Positions 53,186 through 62,365 of a stretch of DNA of 64,000 bases are shown one piece after another. Each line of letters opens with the position of its first letter. Positions within the stretch are counted from its first letter, which is position 1. The translations under genes and the position numbers were made by a program. Below the pieces are notes generated by a model that had not been told where the DNA came from, did not search any database, and saw only the letters and a program-made list of their open reading frames with translations. Origin of the DNA: Stenotrophomonas sp. 24(2023) (GTDB taxonomy: Bacteria; Pseudomonadota; Gammaproteobacteria; Xanthomonadales; Xanthomonadaceae); NCBI RefSeq assembly GCF_030913365.1, contig NZ_CP133160.1:558001-622000 (forward strand), in the 5' to 3' direction.

Positions 53186-55744
53186 ATGACCGATCCCGAT
53201 ACCCAACCGCGCCCTGCCACACCGACCTGGAAGCGGGTTGTCGCCGTCGTCTTCCCCCTGCTGATCCTGGCACTGGCACTGCGCGGGCTGGCCGGAGAAT
53301 TCGACGAGCACGGCTACCGGGCCATCCGCCATGCCTTCCATGACCTGAGCGGCGCGCAGATCGCGCTGACCGTCCTGCTTGGCCTGGCCAGCTACGCGTG
53401 CCTGGTCGGCTTCGACGCCATCGGCCTGCGCCGCAGCGGCAAGCGCGTGCACCCGGCACGGGTGGGCATCACCGCCTTCCTCGCCCACACCCTGGGCCAG
53501 ACCGTCGGCTTCGCCGCGCTGACCGGGGGCGCGGTGCGCCTGCGCGGCTACGGCAGCGCCGGGCTGGACCTGGCGCAGATCGGCCAGGTGGTGCTGATGA
53601 GCACGCTGGGCTTCATCTTCGGGGCGTGGCTGCTGATCGGCATGGCCCTGTGCCTGGAACCGGCCGCGGCCGCGCTTGCCCTGCCACTGGACCCGGCGGC
53701 GGTGCGCGTGGTCGGCATCGTGTCCCTGCTGGCCTACCTGGCCACCCTGCTCGCCGTCGGCCGTGACGGCCGCACCTTCAACGTGCTCGGCCACGGCCTG
53801 TGGCTGCCCGACCGCCGCACCATGCTCGGCGTCACCGCCCTGAGCGTGGTGGAACTGGTGCTGGCCAGCGCGGCGTTCTACGTGCTGCTGCCCGATTCCA
53901 CCCCGACCGGCCTGCCCGGTTTCGTCGGCCTCTACCTGGTGGCCGTGCTGGCCGGCCTGGTCTCCACCGTGCCGGCCGGGCTGGGCGTGTTCGAATGGAG
54001 CCTGCTCAAGCTGCTGCCACAGGTGGCCCCGGGCGCGGTGCTGGCCGCGGCACTGATCTACCGCGTCACCTACTACGTGCTGCCGCTGCTGCTGGCCACC
54101 GTGCTGGCGCTGGCGCCGGCCCTGCGCAGGCCACTGCGTGCCAGCGCCGGGGCCACCCGCGCCGGCTGGGCCGCGCTGCGCCCGTGGCTGCCACAGGTCA
54201 TCGCGCTGGCCGCCTTCAGCGTAGGCGCCGCGCTGGTGATCGACGGCACGCTGCCCACGCCCAAGCGCAACCTGGTCAATGCCTCGCTGCCGATCCTGGA
54301 AACCTCGCATCTGCTCGGCAGCCTGGGCGGGGTCGCGCTGCTGCTGATCGGCCAGGGCCTGGCCCGGCGCAGCCATGCGGCCTGGGCGCTGGCACTGATC
54401 TTCTGCGTGGCCGCGCCGCTGCCGATCTGGCTGCGTGGCGGCCAGGAGCTGATCGCGCTGTCGGCGCTGCTGGTGGCCATGGCGCTGTGGGCCGCACGCC
54501 GCGAGTTCTACCGCCAGGGGGCGCTGCTGGACGAGGCCTGGTCCTGGCCATGGATCCGCAACCTCGGCCTGGTGCTGGTGGCAGTGATCTGGCTGCTGTT
54601 CTTCACCTACAGCCATGTCGAATACCAGAACGAACTGTGGTGGCAGTTCGCGCTCTCCGGCAACGCCCCGCGTGCGCTGCGCGCGCTGCTGGTGGTGGCC
54701 ATCGCGCTGGTGATGTTCGGGCTGGCACGGCTGCTGCACAGCACGCGCAGCCCGCTGCCGCCGGCCGATGAAGGCACGCTGCAGACGCTGGCACCGGTGC
54801 TGGCTGCGGCCAGCGATACCCAGGCCTGCCTGGTGCTGACTGCCGACAAGGCGGTGCTGCGTGACGAGGCGGGCAAGGGCTTTGTGATGATGCAGCGCTA
54901 TGGCGGCTCGCTGATCGCCATGGGTGACCCGGTCGGTCCACCGGAGGTGGTGCGCGCGCTGATCTGGCGCTTCCGCGAGGAAGCCGACCGGCTGGGCCTG
55001 CGCCCGGTGTTCTACCAGGTCAGCGAAACCTACTGGCAGACCTACCTGGACCTGGGCCTGGGCCTGGTCAAGCTGGGCGAGGAAGCCATGGTGCCACTGC
55101 AGGATTTCACCCTGGAAGGCCGCGATCGTGCCGACCTGCGCCAGGCCTGGAACCGCGGCAAGCGCAGCGGCCTGAGCTTCCGCGTGGTGCAGCCACAGGA
55201 CGTGCCCGCCATCATTCCGCAGCTGCAGGCCATTTCCGATGCATGGCTGGAAGACAAGGCCGGCGACGAAAAGGGTTTCTCGCTGGGCAGTTTCGACCCG
55301 ACCTACCTGTCACGTTTCCCGGTGGCGGTGGTGGAAGCCGAGGGTCGCCCGGTGGCGTTCGCCAACCTGTGGCAGGCCCCGGCGGCCACCGAGCTGTCGG
55401 TGGACCTGATGCGCCACCTCGACGATGCGCCCAAGGGCACGATGGATTTCCTGTTCATCGAGCTGTTCCTGTGGGGCCGCGACCAGGGCTACACCCGCTT
55501 CTCGCTGGGCATGGCGCCGTTGTCCGGGCTGGCCGAGCACCGGCTGGCCGGCCGCTGGAACCGCCTGGCCGGCCTGCTGGCCCGCCATGGCGAGCGCTTC
55601 TACGGCTTCAGCGGCCTGCGCCGCTTCAAGTCCAAGTTCGCGCCGCAGTGGCGCCCACGCTACCTGGCGGCCCCGGGTGGCATGCATCTGCCGGCGGCGC
55701 TGCTGGATGCCACGCGGCTGATCTCGCTGGACCCCAAGCGCTGA
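53186..55744 (+). CDS. mprF: Phosphatidylglycerol lysyltransferase / flippase MprF
   Basis: An 852-residue bifunctional inner-membrane protein. The N-terminal half (about 1-530) holds about 12-14 transmembrane helices forming the flippase; GGAVRLRGYGSAGLDLAQIGQVV and VSTVPAGLGVFEWSLL are conserved there. The C-terminal part (about 550-850) is the DUF2156 synthase domain that transfers lysine from lysyl-tRNA to phosphatidylglycerol, with GDPVGPPE, FYQVSETYWQTYLDLGLGLVKLGEEA and NLWQAP visible. The product lowers surface negative charge and protects from cationic peptides. The convergent neighbour encodes a likely lysyl-phosphatidylglycerol hydrolase. Confidence 0.94.
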   Translation: MTDPDTQPRPATPTWKRVVAVVFPLLILALALRGLAGEFDEHGYRAIRHAFHDLSGAQIALTVLLGLASYACLVGFDAIGLRRSGKRVHPARVGITAFLAHTLGQTVGFAALTGGAVRLRGYGSAGLDLAQIGQVVLMSTLGFIFGAWLLIGMALCLEPAAAALALPLDPAAVRVVGIVSLLAYLATLLAVGRDGRTFNVLGHGLWLPDRRTMLGVTALSVVELVLASAAFYVLLPDSTPTGLPGFVGLYLVAVLAGLVSTVPAGLGVFEWSLLKLLPQVAPGAVLAAALIYRVTYYVLPLLLATVLALAPALRRPLRASAGATRAGWAALRPWLPQVIALAAFSVGAALVIDGTLPTPKRNLVNASLPILETSHLLGSLGGVALLLIGQGLARRSHAAWALALIFCVAAPLPIWLRGGQELIALSALLVAMALWAARREFYRQGALLDEAWSWPWIRNLGLVLVAVIWLLFFTYSHVEYQNELWWQFALSGNAPRALRALLVVAIALVMFGLARLLHSTRSPLPPADEGTLQTLAPVLAAASDTQACLVLTADKAVLRDEAGKGFVMMQRYGGSLIAMGDPVGPPEVVRALIWRFREEADRLGLRPVFYQVSETYWQTYLDLGLGLVKLGEEAMVPLQDFTLEGRDRADLRQAWNRGKRSGLSFRVVQPQDVPAIIPQLQAISDAWLEDKAGDEKGFSLGSFDPTYLSRFPVAVVEAEGRPVAFANLWQAPAATELSVDLMRHLDDAPKGTMDFLFIELFLWGRDQGYTRFSLGMAPLSGLAEHRLAGRWNRLAGLLARHGERFYGFSGLRRFKSKFAPQWRPRYLAAPGGMHLPAALLDATRLISLDPKR

Positions 55745-55754
55745 TGCCACGCGT

Positions 55755-55787
55755 GCGATCGCGCCGGGCCCTGCTCGGCACGATCGT
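55755..55787. terminator. Imperfect hairpin between mprF and the AcvB-like gene
   Basis: A 15-base arm (GCGATCGCGCCGGGC) pairs with GCTCGGCACGATCGT allowing G-T pairs and one mismatch, across a 3-nt loop. It lies between converging genes and may stop transcription from both sides. No T run. Confidence 0.4.
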
Positions 55788-55793
55788 AGGCGC

Positions 55794-57149
55794 TTACTGG
55801 CCGTCCTTCAGGATGACCTCGGCCAGCCGGTCGTAATCGCCATTGAAGTGATGGTCACCGGGCAGCTTCACCAGGCGGATGCCCTCGCTGGGCGGCAGCG
55901 TCGGGCACAGCGCATCGCCGTCCTTCTCGCCGTACACGCACAGCGTCTTGACCGCCGGCAGCTTGGCCATCTCCGGCGCGATCGGCAGGCCGCTGCCGCT
56001 GGAACCCAGCCAGTTGGTCACGTGGAATTCGAAGTCGGCCTTCTTGCCCACCGACAGCAGCGCGATGCGCTCCACCTGCGCGCGCACCGCCGGGCTGAGC
56101 TGGTTGATGCTTGCCGGCAGCACATCGGCGCCCTGCGAGAAACCGATCAGCATCACCTTGTCGCGCTGCCACTGCTGCCGGTAGTGGCCGATGATGCGCT
56201 CCAGGTCACGCGCGAAGCCCTGCGGCGTGCGTGCGCTCCAGAAGTAGCGCAGCGAATCGACGCCGACCACGGAAATGCCCTGCTCGGACAACGAGGCCGC
56301 CACGTTCTTGTCCAGCCCGGCCCAACCACCATCACCGGACACGAACACCGCCAGCGTGTCGCCCGGCCGGGTCGCCGGTACTTCCACGATCGGCAGGCCC
56401 TTGAGCGCATCCGGTGGCGGTGCCAGGCTGACGCCGGCCTGCGAGCCGAGCACGCGGGCAGCAGCCACCAGTCCCGGCGTGGCATCGCCCTCGGCGGTGC
56501 GCTGGAACGAGCGCGCCATCGCCACCCGGCGCACGAACTGCGCCGAATCACCCACCGCGCAGCGATGGTCACCGGCAGCGTTCAACCACGGGAAATTCAG
56601 CTCGGTCGACTGCAGCCGGCCGGCACTCACGCCGGCGCCGCAGACCATGCGCTCACGCACATGATCGGGGCAGAAGTTCTCGGTCAGCAGGCCGGCAAAG
56701 ACCTGCTTGTCGGCCTGGGCGGCCAGCGCATAGGCCAGTTCGGCGCCTTCGCCATCACCACCAACCAGCGGCAGGTGGTAACCGGGCATGTGCAGGAACG
56801 CCTGCACCCAGCGCGAGAAGTTCTCCACATCGCCGGGGCCGAACGCGCAGTTGCTGTTGCCTTCGTGCTTGAGCACGCCCCGCAGCTTGGCCACGTCCAC
56901 CGCAGCCACCAGGGCGCCGTCGGCGCGCAGCGCCTCGATCGGCGGGCGCGTGGCATCGTCACGCCGGTCTTCATGGAACCAGATCACCACGCGCTTGGGG
57001 GCGCCGGTGGGCAGGTGCACCGGGACCTGCTGGAACCGTCCATGGCTGACGTCCTGCACGCCGCTGGCCACGGCGGCCATCGACGTTGCCGGCAGCACGG
57101 CCAGCCCCAGCATCAACCCCATCGCCCTTCCCAGGCCCGCTCGCATCAT
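55794..57149 (-). CDS. AcvB/VirJ-like serine hydrolase
   Basis: A 451-residue exported protein. Signal peptide about 1-25 (cut after SMAA). It contains two halves as in AcvB: an N-terminal alpha/beta half (about 30-225) and a C-terminal VirJ domain (about 245-450) starting with DTLAVFVSGDGGWAGLDKNVA and carrying the nucleophile motif GFSQGAD (about 347-353). In Agrobacterium AcvB hydrolyses lysyl-phosphatidylglycerol in the periplasm. Here the gene converges on mprF. Its ATG overlaps the TGA of the DUF998 gene (ATGA), with GGGGAT ahead. It ends the HD-Oxidored-DUF998 operon. Confidence 0.88.
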   Translation of the reverse strand: MMRAGLGRAMGLMLGLAVLPATSMAAVASGVQDVSHGRFQQVPVHLPTGAPKRVVIWFHEDRRDDATRPPIEALRADGALVAAVDVAKLRGVLKHEGNSNCAFGPGDVENFSRWVQAFLHMPGYHLPLVGGDGEGAELAYALAAQADKQVFAGLLTENFCPDHVRERMVCGAGVSAGRLQSTELNFPWLNAAGDHRCAVGDSAQFVRRVAMARSFQRTAEGDATPGLVAAARVLGSQAGVSLAPPPDALKGLPIVEVPATRPGDTLAVFVSGDGGWAGLDKNVAASLSEQGISVVGVDSLRYFWSARTPQGFARDLERIIGHYRQQWQRDKVMLIGFSQGADVLPASINQLSPAVRAQVERIALLSVGKKADFEFHVTNWLGSSGSGLPIAPEMAKLPAVKTLCVYGEKDGDALCPTLPPSEGIRLVKLPGDHHFNGDYDRLAEVILKDGQ

Positions 57150-57829
57150 GTTGGATCCCCATTGGTCTGCGCACACGATACGCCGTGGCAGGTGTGCGCG
57201 ACATGTACGGCGGTTGGCCGCTGGCTGCGTCGCCACAGGCCCCAGGCCAGGCACAGCAGCCAGCCGACCAGCACCGCGATCACCAGCTTCTGCCCCGCCC
57301 CGCGCGGCGGCCCCCGCCACAGCACGTGCAGCCACAGCAGCACGAAGGCCAGCCAGGCCCCGCCCCACAGCCCACCGGCCAGCGCCTGCCAGCCCGGCTC
57401 CCGGCGCAGGTACCAGGCCTGCAGCAGCGCGCCGGTGCTGGCGCACAGGAACGCGGTATTGGCCGCCAGGCCGTGGATGAACGGCGCGATCAGCGGTGCC
57501 AGCGCCGGCAACCAGCTGTCACCGATGGCCACGGTCGCCAGGCCCAGCGCGGACACCACGAACAGCAGCGGCGCGGCGGCACTGCGCCGGGGGCCGATGC
57601 TGCACCGGTACAGCGCCAGCCCCAGCACCGCGATGGCCACCGCCAGCAGGCAGTACGCCACGCGCAGCGCCAACCCCCACGGGCCATGCAGGTACAGGCT
57701 CAACGTAGCCCGCACCCAATCCAGGTCGGTGCGCACGAACTGCGTGGCCACCGCCACCAGCACGAACAGCAGCAGCGCCGACAGCGCCAGCGCGGCCGCA
57801 GCGCGCGGCCCTGCATGCCCCCGCGTCAT
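57146..57829 (-). CDS. DUF998 family membrane protein (operon with AcvB-like gene)
   Basis: A 227-residue inner-membrane protein with about six helices (AAAALALSALLLFVLVAVATQFV at the start, VAYCLLAVAIAVLGLALYRC, and others). The spacing matches DUF998 of unknown function. Both ends overlap neighbours by ATGA: its start with the stop of the small Cys protein, its stop with the start of the AcvB-like gene. A role in the membrane step of the same process is possible but unproven. Confidence 0.8.
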   Translation of the reverse strand: MTRGHAGPRAAAALALSALLLFVLVAVATQFVRTDLDWVRATLSLYLHGPWGLALRVAYCLLAVAIAVLGLALYRCSIGPRRSAAAPLLFVVSALGLATVAIGDSWLPALAPLIAPFIHGLAANTAFLCASTGALLQAWYLRREPGWQALAGGLWGGAWLAFVLLWLHVLWRGPPRGAGQKLVIAVLVGWLLCLAWGLWRRSQRPTAVHVAHTCHGVSCAQTNGDPT

Positions 57830-58059
57830 GGCGATGCCTCCGGGTGCCGCTGCAGCCACTGCGCCAGCGCCTGCCGGTAACGCTGCAGCTCCTCGGCATA
57901 CAGGTCCAGCACGCACAGCGGGCAGCCGCTGCCGCAGCATTCGTTGGGGCCCGGCTCTTCCGGCGGCGTGGGACGGGGATCGGGGTCGCGGTCAGGCTCG
58001 GACACGGTCAGGGCACGGAAACGAAAGACAGGGGCGCGCAGTGTAACGGGGCCGGTCAC
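57826..58059 (-). CDS. Small cysteine protein, oxidoreductase-like domain
   Basis: A 77-residue cytoplasmic protein. The segment PPEEPGPNECCGSGCPLCVLDLYAEEL holds four closely spaced Cys (CCGSGCPLC) and matches the Oxidored-like domain (PF09791) found in bacterial and mitochondrial proteins of unknown role. It could bind zinc or an iron-sulfur cluster. GTG 58059 overlaps the upstream TGA (GTGA); GTG 58005, just before the conserved part, is an alternative start. Its stop overlaps the DUF998 start. Confidence 0.78.
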   Translation of the reverse strand: MTGPVTLRAPVFRFRALTVSEPDRDPDPRPTPPEEPGPNECCGSGCPLCVLDLYAEELQRYRQALAQWLQRHPEASP

Positions 58060-58658
58060 GCAGCCAGGCGGCGGCGCAGGTTGTCGCGCGCCGGGGCATC
58101 GCAGCGGGCATGGAACCAGTCACTCAGGTAGATGCGCGGGCGCGCCAGCAGGGCCTTGAGGAAGCGCCTGCGCCCGGCCCGGTACAGGAAGCCCGGCACC
58201 ACGCCGGCATACTCCTCGGCCACACCGCGGTCGTAGGCATCGAACACCGCTGCCGGCGCAGCCAGGATGGCCATGTCGCAGTCCAGGAACAGGGCCGCTT
58301 CGGCGTCCACATCGGCCACGCCCAGTTCACCATGGCGGGCGGTCAATGCGATCAGCGCGGCCACCCGATCGGCGTCGATACCGGCATCGGGCAGCCAGCG
58401 TGCAATGGCCTGGCGCGCCAGTGCGGCCGAACGGGCTTCATTGTCCTTGCGCCCTGCCTCATAGATCGCATCGTGGTACAGCGCCGCCAGGTAGATCTCG
58501 GCCGGCTGCCGCCATCCCGGCCCCTCCGCCACCTGCTGGCAATGCTGCAGCACCGCGCGTGCATGGCCGAAATGGTGGTAGGCGCGGGGCGGCGTGGCAT
58601 AGGCCGCCTGCACGGCCAGCAACTGCGCTTCGGACAGGTCCAGGGGAGCGAATTCCAT
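58056..58658 (-). CDS. HD-domain phosphohydrolase (COG4339-like)
   Basis: A 200-residue predicted metal-dependent phosphohydrolase. HD-fold ligands are visible: YHHFGHARAVL (about 27-37, His), LAALYHDAIYEAGRKDNEARSA (about 61-82, the HD pair) and later LDCDMAILAAP (Asp). Members of this group have uncharacterised nucleotide or phosphate-ester substrates. ATG 58658 (MEFAPLDL) fits the conserved start; 27 extra in-frame codons upstream are not conserved. First gene of a four-gene operon; the stop overlaps the next GTG. Confidence 0.88.
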   Translation of the reverse strand: MEFAPLDLSEAQLLAVQAAYATPPRAYHHFGHARAVLQHCQQVAEGPGWRQPAEIYLAALYHDAIYEAGRKDNEARSAALARQAIARWLPDAGIDADRVAALIALTARHGELGVADVDAEAALFLDCDMAILAAPAAVFDAYDRGVAEEYAGVVPGFLYRAGRRRFLKALLARPRIYLSDWFHARCDAPARDNLRRRLAA

Positions 58659-58844
58659 GGCCCGATCATCCTGCCTGTGCCGGCCGCCGGCAAGCACGCC
58701 GGCGGTGTTCACCCCTCCTGCACGTTGCTTGCTGGGCAACCGTTGCAGGGGCGGCCTGGGCGCGCGCGCGCCACGTGCAGGCCGCCGGGCACAGGACTAC
58801 ACTGCCCCCAGGCGGCACCTGCGCCGCCGTCGCGGAGAGCTGCC

Positions 58845-59987
58845 ATGCGCCTGCACGCCGCTGTTTGCCTCCTGCTGCTGTTGCCTGCGGCCGCCACCTG
58901 CGCGCAGGCCGGCAGCCCGCCCCCTCCCGCGCCCAGCACTCCGCAGCCACGGCCCGCCAGCGTACCGGCACCGGCGGAGATCATGGCCATTCCACCTGCA
59001 CTGCAGGCCATGCTGCAGCAGCAGGTGATCGCCCAGGGCGCCTCGCGCCAGCAGCGGCTGCAGGCGCTGGTGGAGATGATCTTCGGCCACCATGGCCTGG
59101 ACCTGCAGTACGACGCCGACGCGACCTACACCGTTGGCGAAGTCTGGCAGTACCGGCGCGCGAACTGCCTGTCATTCACCCTGCTGTTCGTCAGCCTCGC
59201 GCGCCAGGCCGGCATCGACGCGCGCGTGCAGGAAGTCGGGCAGGTCGTGTCCTGGTACCAGGACACCAGCCAGGGCGTGGTCTACAACGTCGGCCACGTC
59301 AACGCAGGCATACAGATCGCCGGTGCCAGCGCGACCGTGGACCTGGACCGCAACGTGCTCTACGACCGCCATGGGCCGCAGCCGATCAGCGACACGCGCG
59401 CGATGGCGCACTTCTACAACAACCGGGGCGCCGAGCGCCTGGTCGCCGGTGATGACGCCGGCGCGCGCCGGTTGTTCGCTGCGGCGCTGTCCCAGCAGCC
59501 GGCCTTCGCCCAGGCCTGGAACAACATCGGCGTGCTCGACCACCGGCAAGGCGACGATGCCGCCGCGCGCCGGGCATTTGAAACCGTCCTGCGCGATGCG
59601 CCGGGCAACGCAGCGGCATTGTCCAATGCCAGTGCGCTGTACCTGGCACTGGGCATGGACGCCCAGGCCCGTCCCCTGCAGCAGCGCCTGCAGCAGATAC
59701 AGCGCGAAGACCCCTTCGCGCAGTACATGCTGGGCGCACAGGCCGAGCGCGAAGGACGGCTCGATGCGGCCATCGGCTACTACCGGCGGGCCGTGCGGCT
59801 GTATGACACCGCACACCAGTTCCACTTCGGGCTCGCCCGGGTCTACTTCCTGCGCGGGCAGCTGCGCCTGGCGGACCGGGAGCTGGTGCGGGCGCGCGAA
59901 CTGGGTGGCACCGCGCTGCAGGCCCGCTACCAGGCCAAGCTGGACAGCCTGGCGCGTTGGCGGGCAAGCCAGCAGGCAGCACGCTGA
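58845..59987 (+). CDS. Transglutaminase-like protein with TPR repeats
   Basis: A 380-residue exported protein. Signal peptide about 1-22. A small transglutaminase-like domain (about 50-175) has Cys108 (RANCLSFTLLF), His151 (NVGHVNA) and Asp166 (ATVDLD), which line up as a papain-like triad. TPR repeats fill about 190-375 (AWNNIGVLDHRQGDDAAARRAFETVLRDAP). It may process or bind cell-wall or secreted substrates; the reaction is not known. GGAGAG lies 6 bases before ATG 58845. It converges on the phnA/yjdM-like gene. Confidence 0.87.
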   Translation: MRLHAAVCLLLLLPAAATCAQAGSPPPPAPSTPQPRPASVPAPAEIMAIPPALQAMLQQQVIAQGASRQQRLQALVEMIFGHHGLDLQYDADATYTVGEVWQYRRANCLSFTLLFVSLARQAGIDARVQEVGQVVSWYQDTSQGVVYNVGHVNAGIQIAGASATVDLDRNVLYDRHGPQPISDTRAMAHFYNNRGAERLVAGDDAGARRLFAAALSQQPAFAQAWNNIGVLDHRQGDDAAARRAFETVLRDAPGNAAALSNASALYLALGMDAQARPLQQRLQQIQREDPFAQYMLGAQAEREGRLDAAIGYYRRAVRLYDTAHQFHFGLARVYFLRGQLRLADRELVRARELGGTALQARYQAKLDSLARWRASQQAAR

Positions 59988-60003
59988 GCCGCCCGCGCGG
60001 GCA

Positions 60004-60339
60004 TCATGCCTTCTTCAGGAAGCAGGTCTTGAGCACCAGGCCCTTGATCTTGTCCGAGTGGCCTTCGATGTGTTCGGCATCGTCCTCGACCAGGCGGATG
60101 TTGCGGATCACCGTGCCCTGCTTGAGCGGAATGGAGGATCCCTTCACCTTCAGGTCCTTGATCACCGTCACCGTATCGCCGGCCTGCAGCACGTTGCCAT
60201 TGCTGTCACGCACGACCAGCGCGTCGCCCTGGCTGTCCGCGGCCGTCCATTCAAAGCCACAGTCGGCGCAGATCCACAGCGCGCCATCGGCATAGGTGTT
60301 TTCCAGGGTGCACTGCGGGCAGGCGGGAACAGCGGGCAT
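60004..60339 (-). CDS. yjdM: PhnA/YjdM family zinc-ribbon protein
   Basis: A 111-residue cytoplasmic protein. The N-terminal zinc ribbon has Cys7/Cys10 (CPQC) and Cys24/Cys27 (CADC). The C-terminal SH3-like PhnA domain contains GDTVTVIKDLKVKGSS and GTVIRNIRLVEDDAEHIEG. Once annotated as alkylphosphonate utilisation protein PhnA, the family is now treated as YjdM with unknown role. ATG 60339 is clear. Divergent from the Hsp70-like gene. Confidence 0.95.
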   Translation of the reverse strand: MPAVPACPQCTLENTYADGALWICADCGFEWTAADSQGDALVVRDSNGNVLQAGDTVTVIKDLKVKGSSIPLKQGTVIRNIRLVEDDAEHIEGHSDKIKGLVLKTCFLKKA

Positions 60340-60465
60340 CAGGCATTCTCGACACGATCAACGGACTGCATTGTAACCGGTGGCCAAACGCGCCCTTCGC
60401 GCCTGCACTTGCGGCAGCGGCCGAAACCGCGCAGAGTGCGCGCCCCCTGATCTTCCGGAACTCCC

Positions 60466-61827
60466 ATGCGCCTGGGCATCGACTTCGGCACCAGCAACTC
60501 GGCGGCGGCCATCGTGGTGGACGGCGCCGTCCAGCCCATCACGTTCGGGGGTGCCCAGCAGTTCCGCACCAGCGTGTATTTCCCGGGTGCGGTACAGGAC
60601 CCGGAAGACTTCAAGCCCGATGCCGGCCAGGAACACGCTCTGCAGCAGCTGATCGACAGCGCCACGCGCCAGGCCCGTGCGGCCGGTATCGAGCGCACGC
60701 CGCAGGCGCTGCGCCGCGAGGCGCTGCGTGCCCTGCGCCGGGAATGGATGGAAGCGCGCATGCGCGAGCCACGCAGCTCCAGCGAGCTGCTGCAGAACGC
60801 GGTGTACGGCGATGCCGCACTGGAAGCCTATTTCCTCGAGCAGGAAGGCAACCTGGTGCAGAGCCCCAAATCGATGCTGGGCTACAACCTGCATCCGCGC
60901 GCCCGGCAGACCATCACCGGCATTGCCAGCCATATCCTGGAACATATCCGCCTGACCGCCAGCGCACAGCTGGGCACTGCCGTGCGCCACGCACTGCTCG
61001 GCCGCCCGGTGCAGTTCCGCAGCTCGATCGGTGCCGCCGGCAATGACCAGGCACTGGACATCCTGCGTGAAGCGGCCACCCAGGCCGGTTTCGACAGTGT
61101 CGATTTCCTGGAGGAACCGGCCGCGGCCGCCATGCATTACCACGCCGCCAGCGATGCCCGCCACGACGCGGTGATCGTCGATATCGGCGGCGGTACCACC
61201 GATATCGCCCATGCCGAGGTCGGCGGCGATGCGGCCCCGCGCATCCATCGCGCCTGGGGTATCGCCCGCGGCGGTACCGATATCGACCTGGCCCTGAGCC
61301 TGGCCCGGTACATGCCCCTGTTCGGCCGCGGCGTCAGCCGCGTGCCCGCCCATCACTTCGTCGAAGCGGCCACCGTGCAGGACATGCCACGCCAGCGTGA
61401 ATTCCGCCTGCACCGCTACGACCATGTCGACAGCCCCTGGGGCCCACGCCTGCAGGCCCTGCAGGAACCGGGCAATACCGCACGCCTGTACCGCGACGTG
61501 GAGCAGGCCAAGATCGCCCTGAGCAGCGCCGGTACCCACCGCAGCGCACTGGACTACATCGGCCGCGACCTGCATGTGGACACCCCGGCCGACGGCCTGG
61601 CGCAGGCCGCCCACGGCTACATCGGGCAGCTGCGCGAGCTGCTGGCACAGGTCCGGACCGACATCGGCGGCGACCCGCAGGCGGTGTTCGTGACCGGCGG
61701 CATGTCCCGTGCCGGTTACCTGCGCCAGGCCATCGCCGAGGCGTTCCCGGCCGCCCGCCCGGTGCATGGCGACCCATCCTTCGGCGTGGTGCAGGGCCTG
61801 GCCCTGGCCGCCGCCCAGCCCGGTTAA
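60466..61827 (+). CDS. YegD-like Hsp70 family protein
   Basis: A 453-residue protein with only the actin-like ATPase half of Hsp70. The N-terminal phosphate loop GIDFGTSNSA (residues 4-13), the second loop IVDIGGGTTDIAHAEV (about 238-253) and the adenosine motif VTGGMSRAGYL (about 406-416) are all present. The substrate-binding domain of DnaK is missing, as in E. coli YegD. Role is unproven; a chaperone-like function is assumed. Start ATG 60466 (MRLGIDFGTSNSA). Confidence 0.93.
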   Translation: MRLGIDFGTSNSAAAIVVDGAVQPITFGGAQQFRTSVYFPGAVQDPEDFKPDAGQEHALQQLIDSATRQARAAGIERTPQALRREALRALRREWMEARMREPRSSSELLQNAVYGDAALEAYFLEQEGNLVQSPKSMLGYNLHPRARQTITGIASHILEHIRLTASAQLGTAVRHALLGRPVQFRSSIGAAGNDQALDILREAATQAGFDSVDFLEEPAAAAMHYHAASDARHDAVIVDIGGGTTDIAHAEVGGDAAPRIHRAWGIARGGTDIDLALSLARYMPLFGRGVSRVPAHHFVEAATVQDMPRQREFRLHRYDHVDSPWGPRLQALQEPGNTARLYRDVEQAKIALSSAGTHRSALDYIGRDLHVDTPADGLAQAAHGYIGQLRELLAQVRTDIGGDPQAVFVTGGMSRAGYLRQAIAEAFPAARPVHGDPSFGVVQGLALAAAQPG

Positions 61828-62027
61828 CATCTGGTCAAGCACCCTGCGCTATGATCGCGGGGCTTGACATCTGCAGCGTGTTCCGCCGGGGCTTCCGGCG
61901 TGTGTCCCTTCCGCCGCAGCCGGGCCCGCCCAGCGGGCCATCGTGGCCGTGTTTCCTGGCTCTTCCATGGCCCGCGTACTACCCCGAGCCGCCATCGAGA
62001 CCCGCTTTGGGCACCCGCCAGGCCCCT

Positions 62028-62354
62028 GTGGCCGCACAACCTGTCGCAGCACCTGCACCCATCGACTGCCGCCGTTGTGAGGCGGTCTGCTGTCGCCTGC
62101 CGGTGCACGTGCTGCCCGGCGACGCGGTGCCGGCGCACCTGCTGGACACCGATGACTACGGCTGCACGGTGATGGCGCGCAACGAGGAAGGCTGGTGCGC
62201 GGCCATCGACCCCTACCATCTGCGCTGCACGATCTACCCGCAGCGTCCCGCGATCTGCCGCCAGTTTCCCATGGGTGGCGATGACTGCCGCTCGGTGCGG
62301 CAGGACTACCTGCACCAGGCGCAGGCCTGCGTGCCCCTCTCCCCTTCCCCCTGA
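62028..62354 (+). CDS. YkgJ family cysteine cluster protein
   Basis: A protein of about 108 residues. The conserved core starts at IDCRRCEAVCC (CxxCxxxCC), continues with MARNEEGWCAAIDP and YHLRCTIYPQRPAICRQFPMGG and ends near DCRSVRQDYL. The eight or so Cys probably bind zinc or iron-sulfur. The start is uncertain: the frame is open to ATG 61851, but its first 59 codons look non-coding, so GTG 62028 is chosen. TTG 62007 is another option. It lies just ahead of a small basic protein gene. Confidence 0.82.
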   Translation: MAAQPVAAPAPIDCRRCEAVCCRLPVHVLPGDAVPAHLLDTDDYGCTVMARNEEGWCAAIDPYHLRCTIYPQRPAICRQFPMGGDDCRSVRQDYLHQAQACVPLSPSP

Positions 62355-62365
62355 CAGGAGCCACC

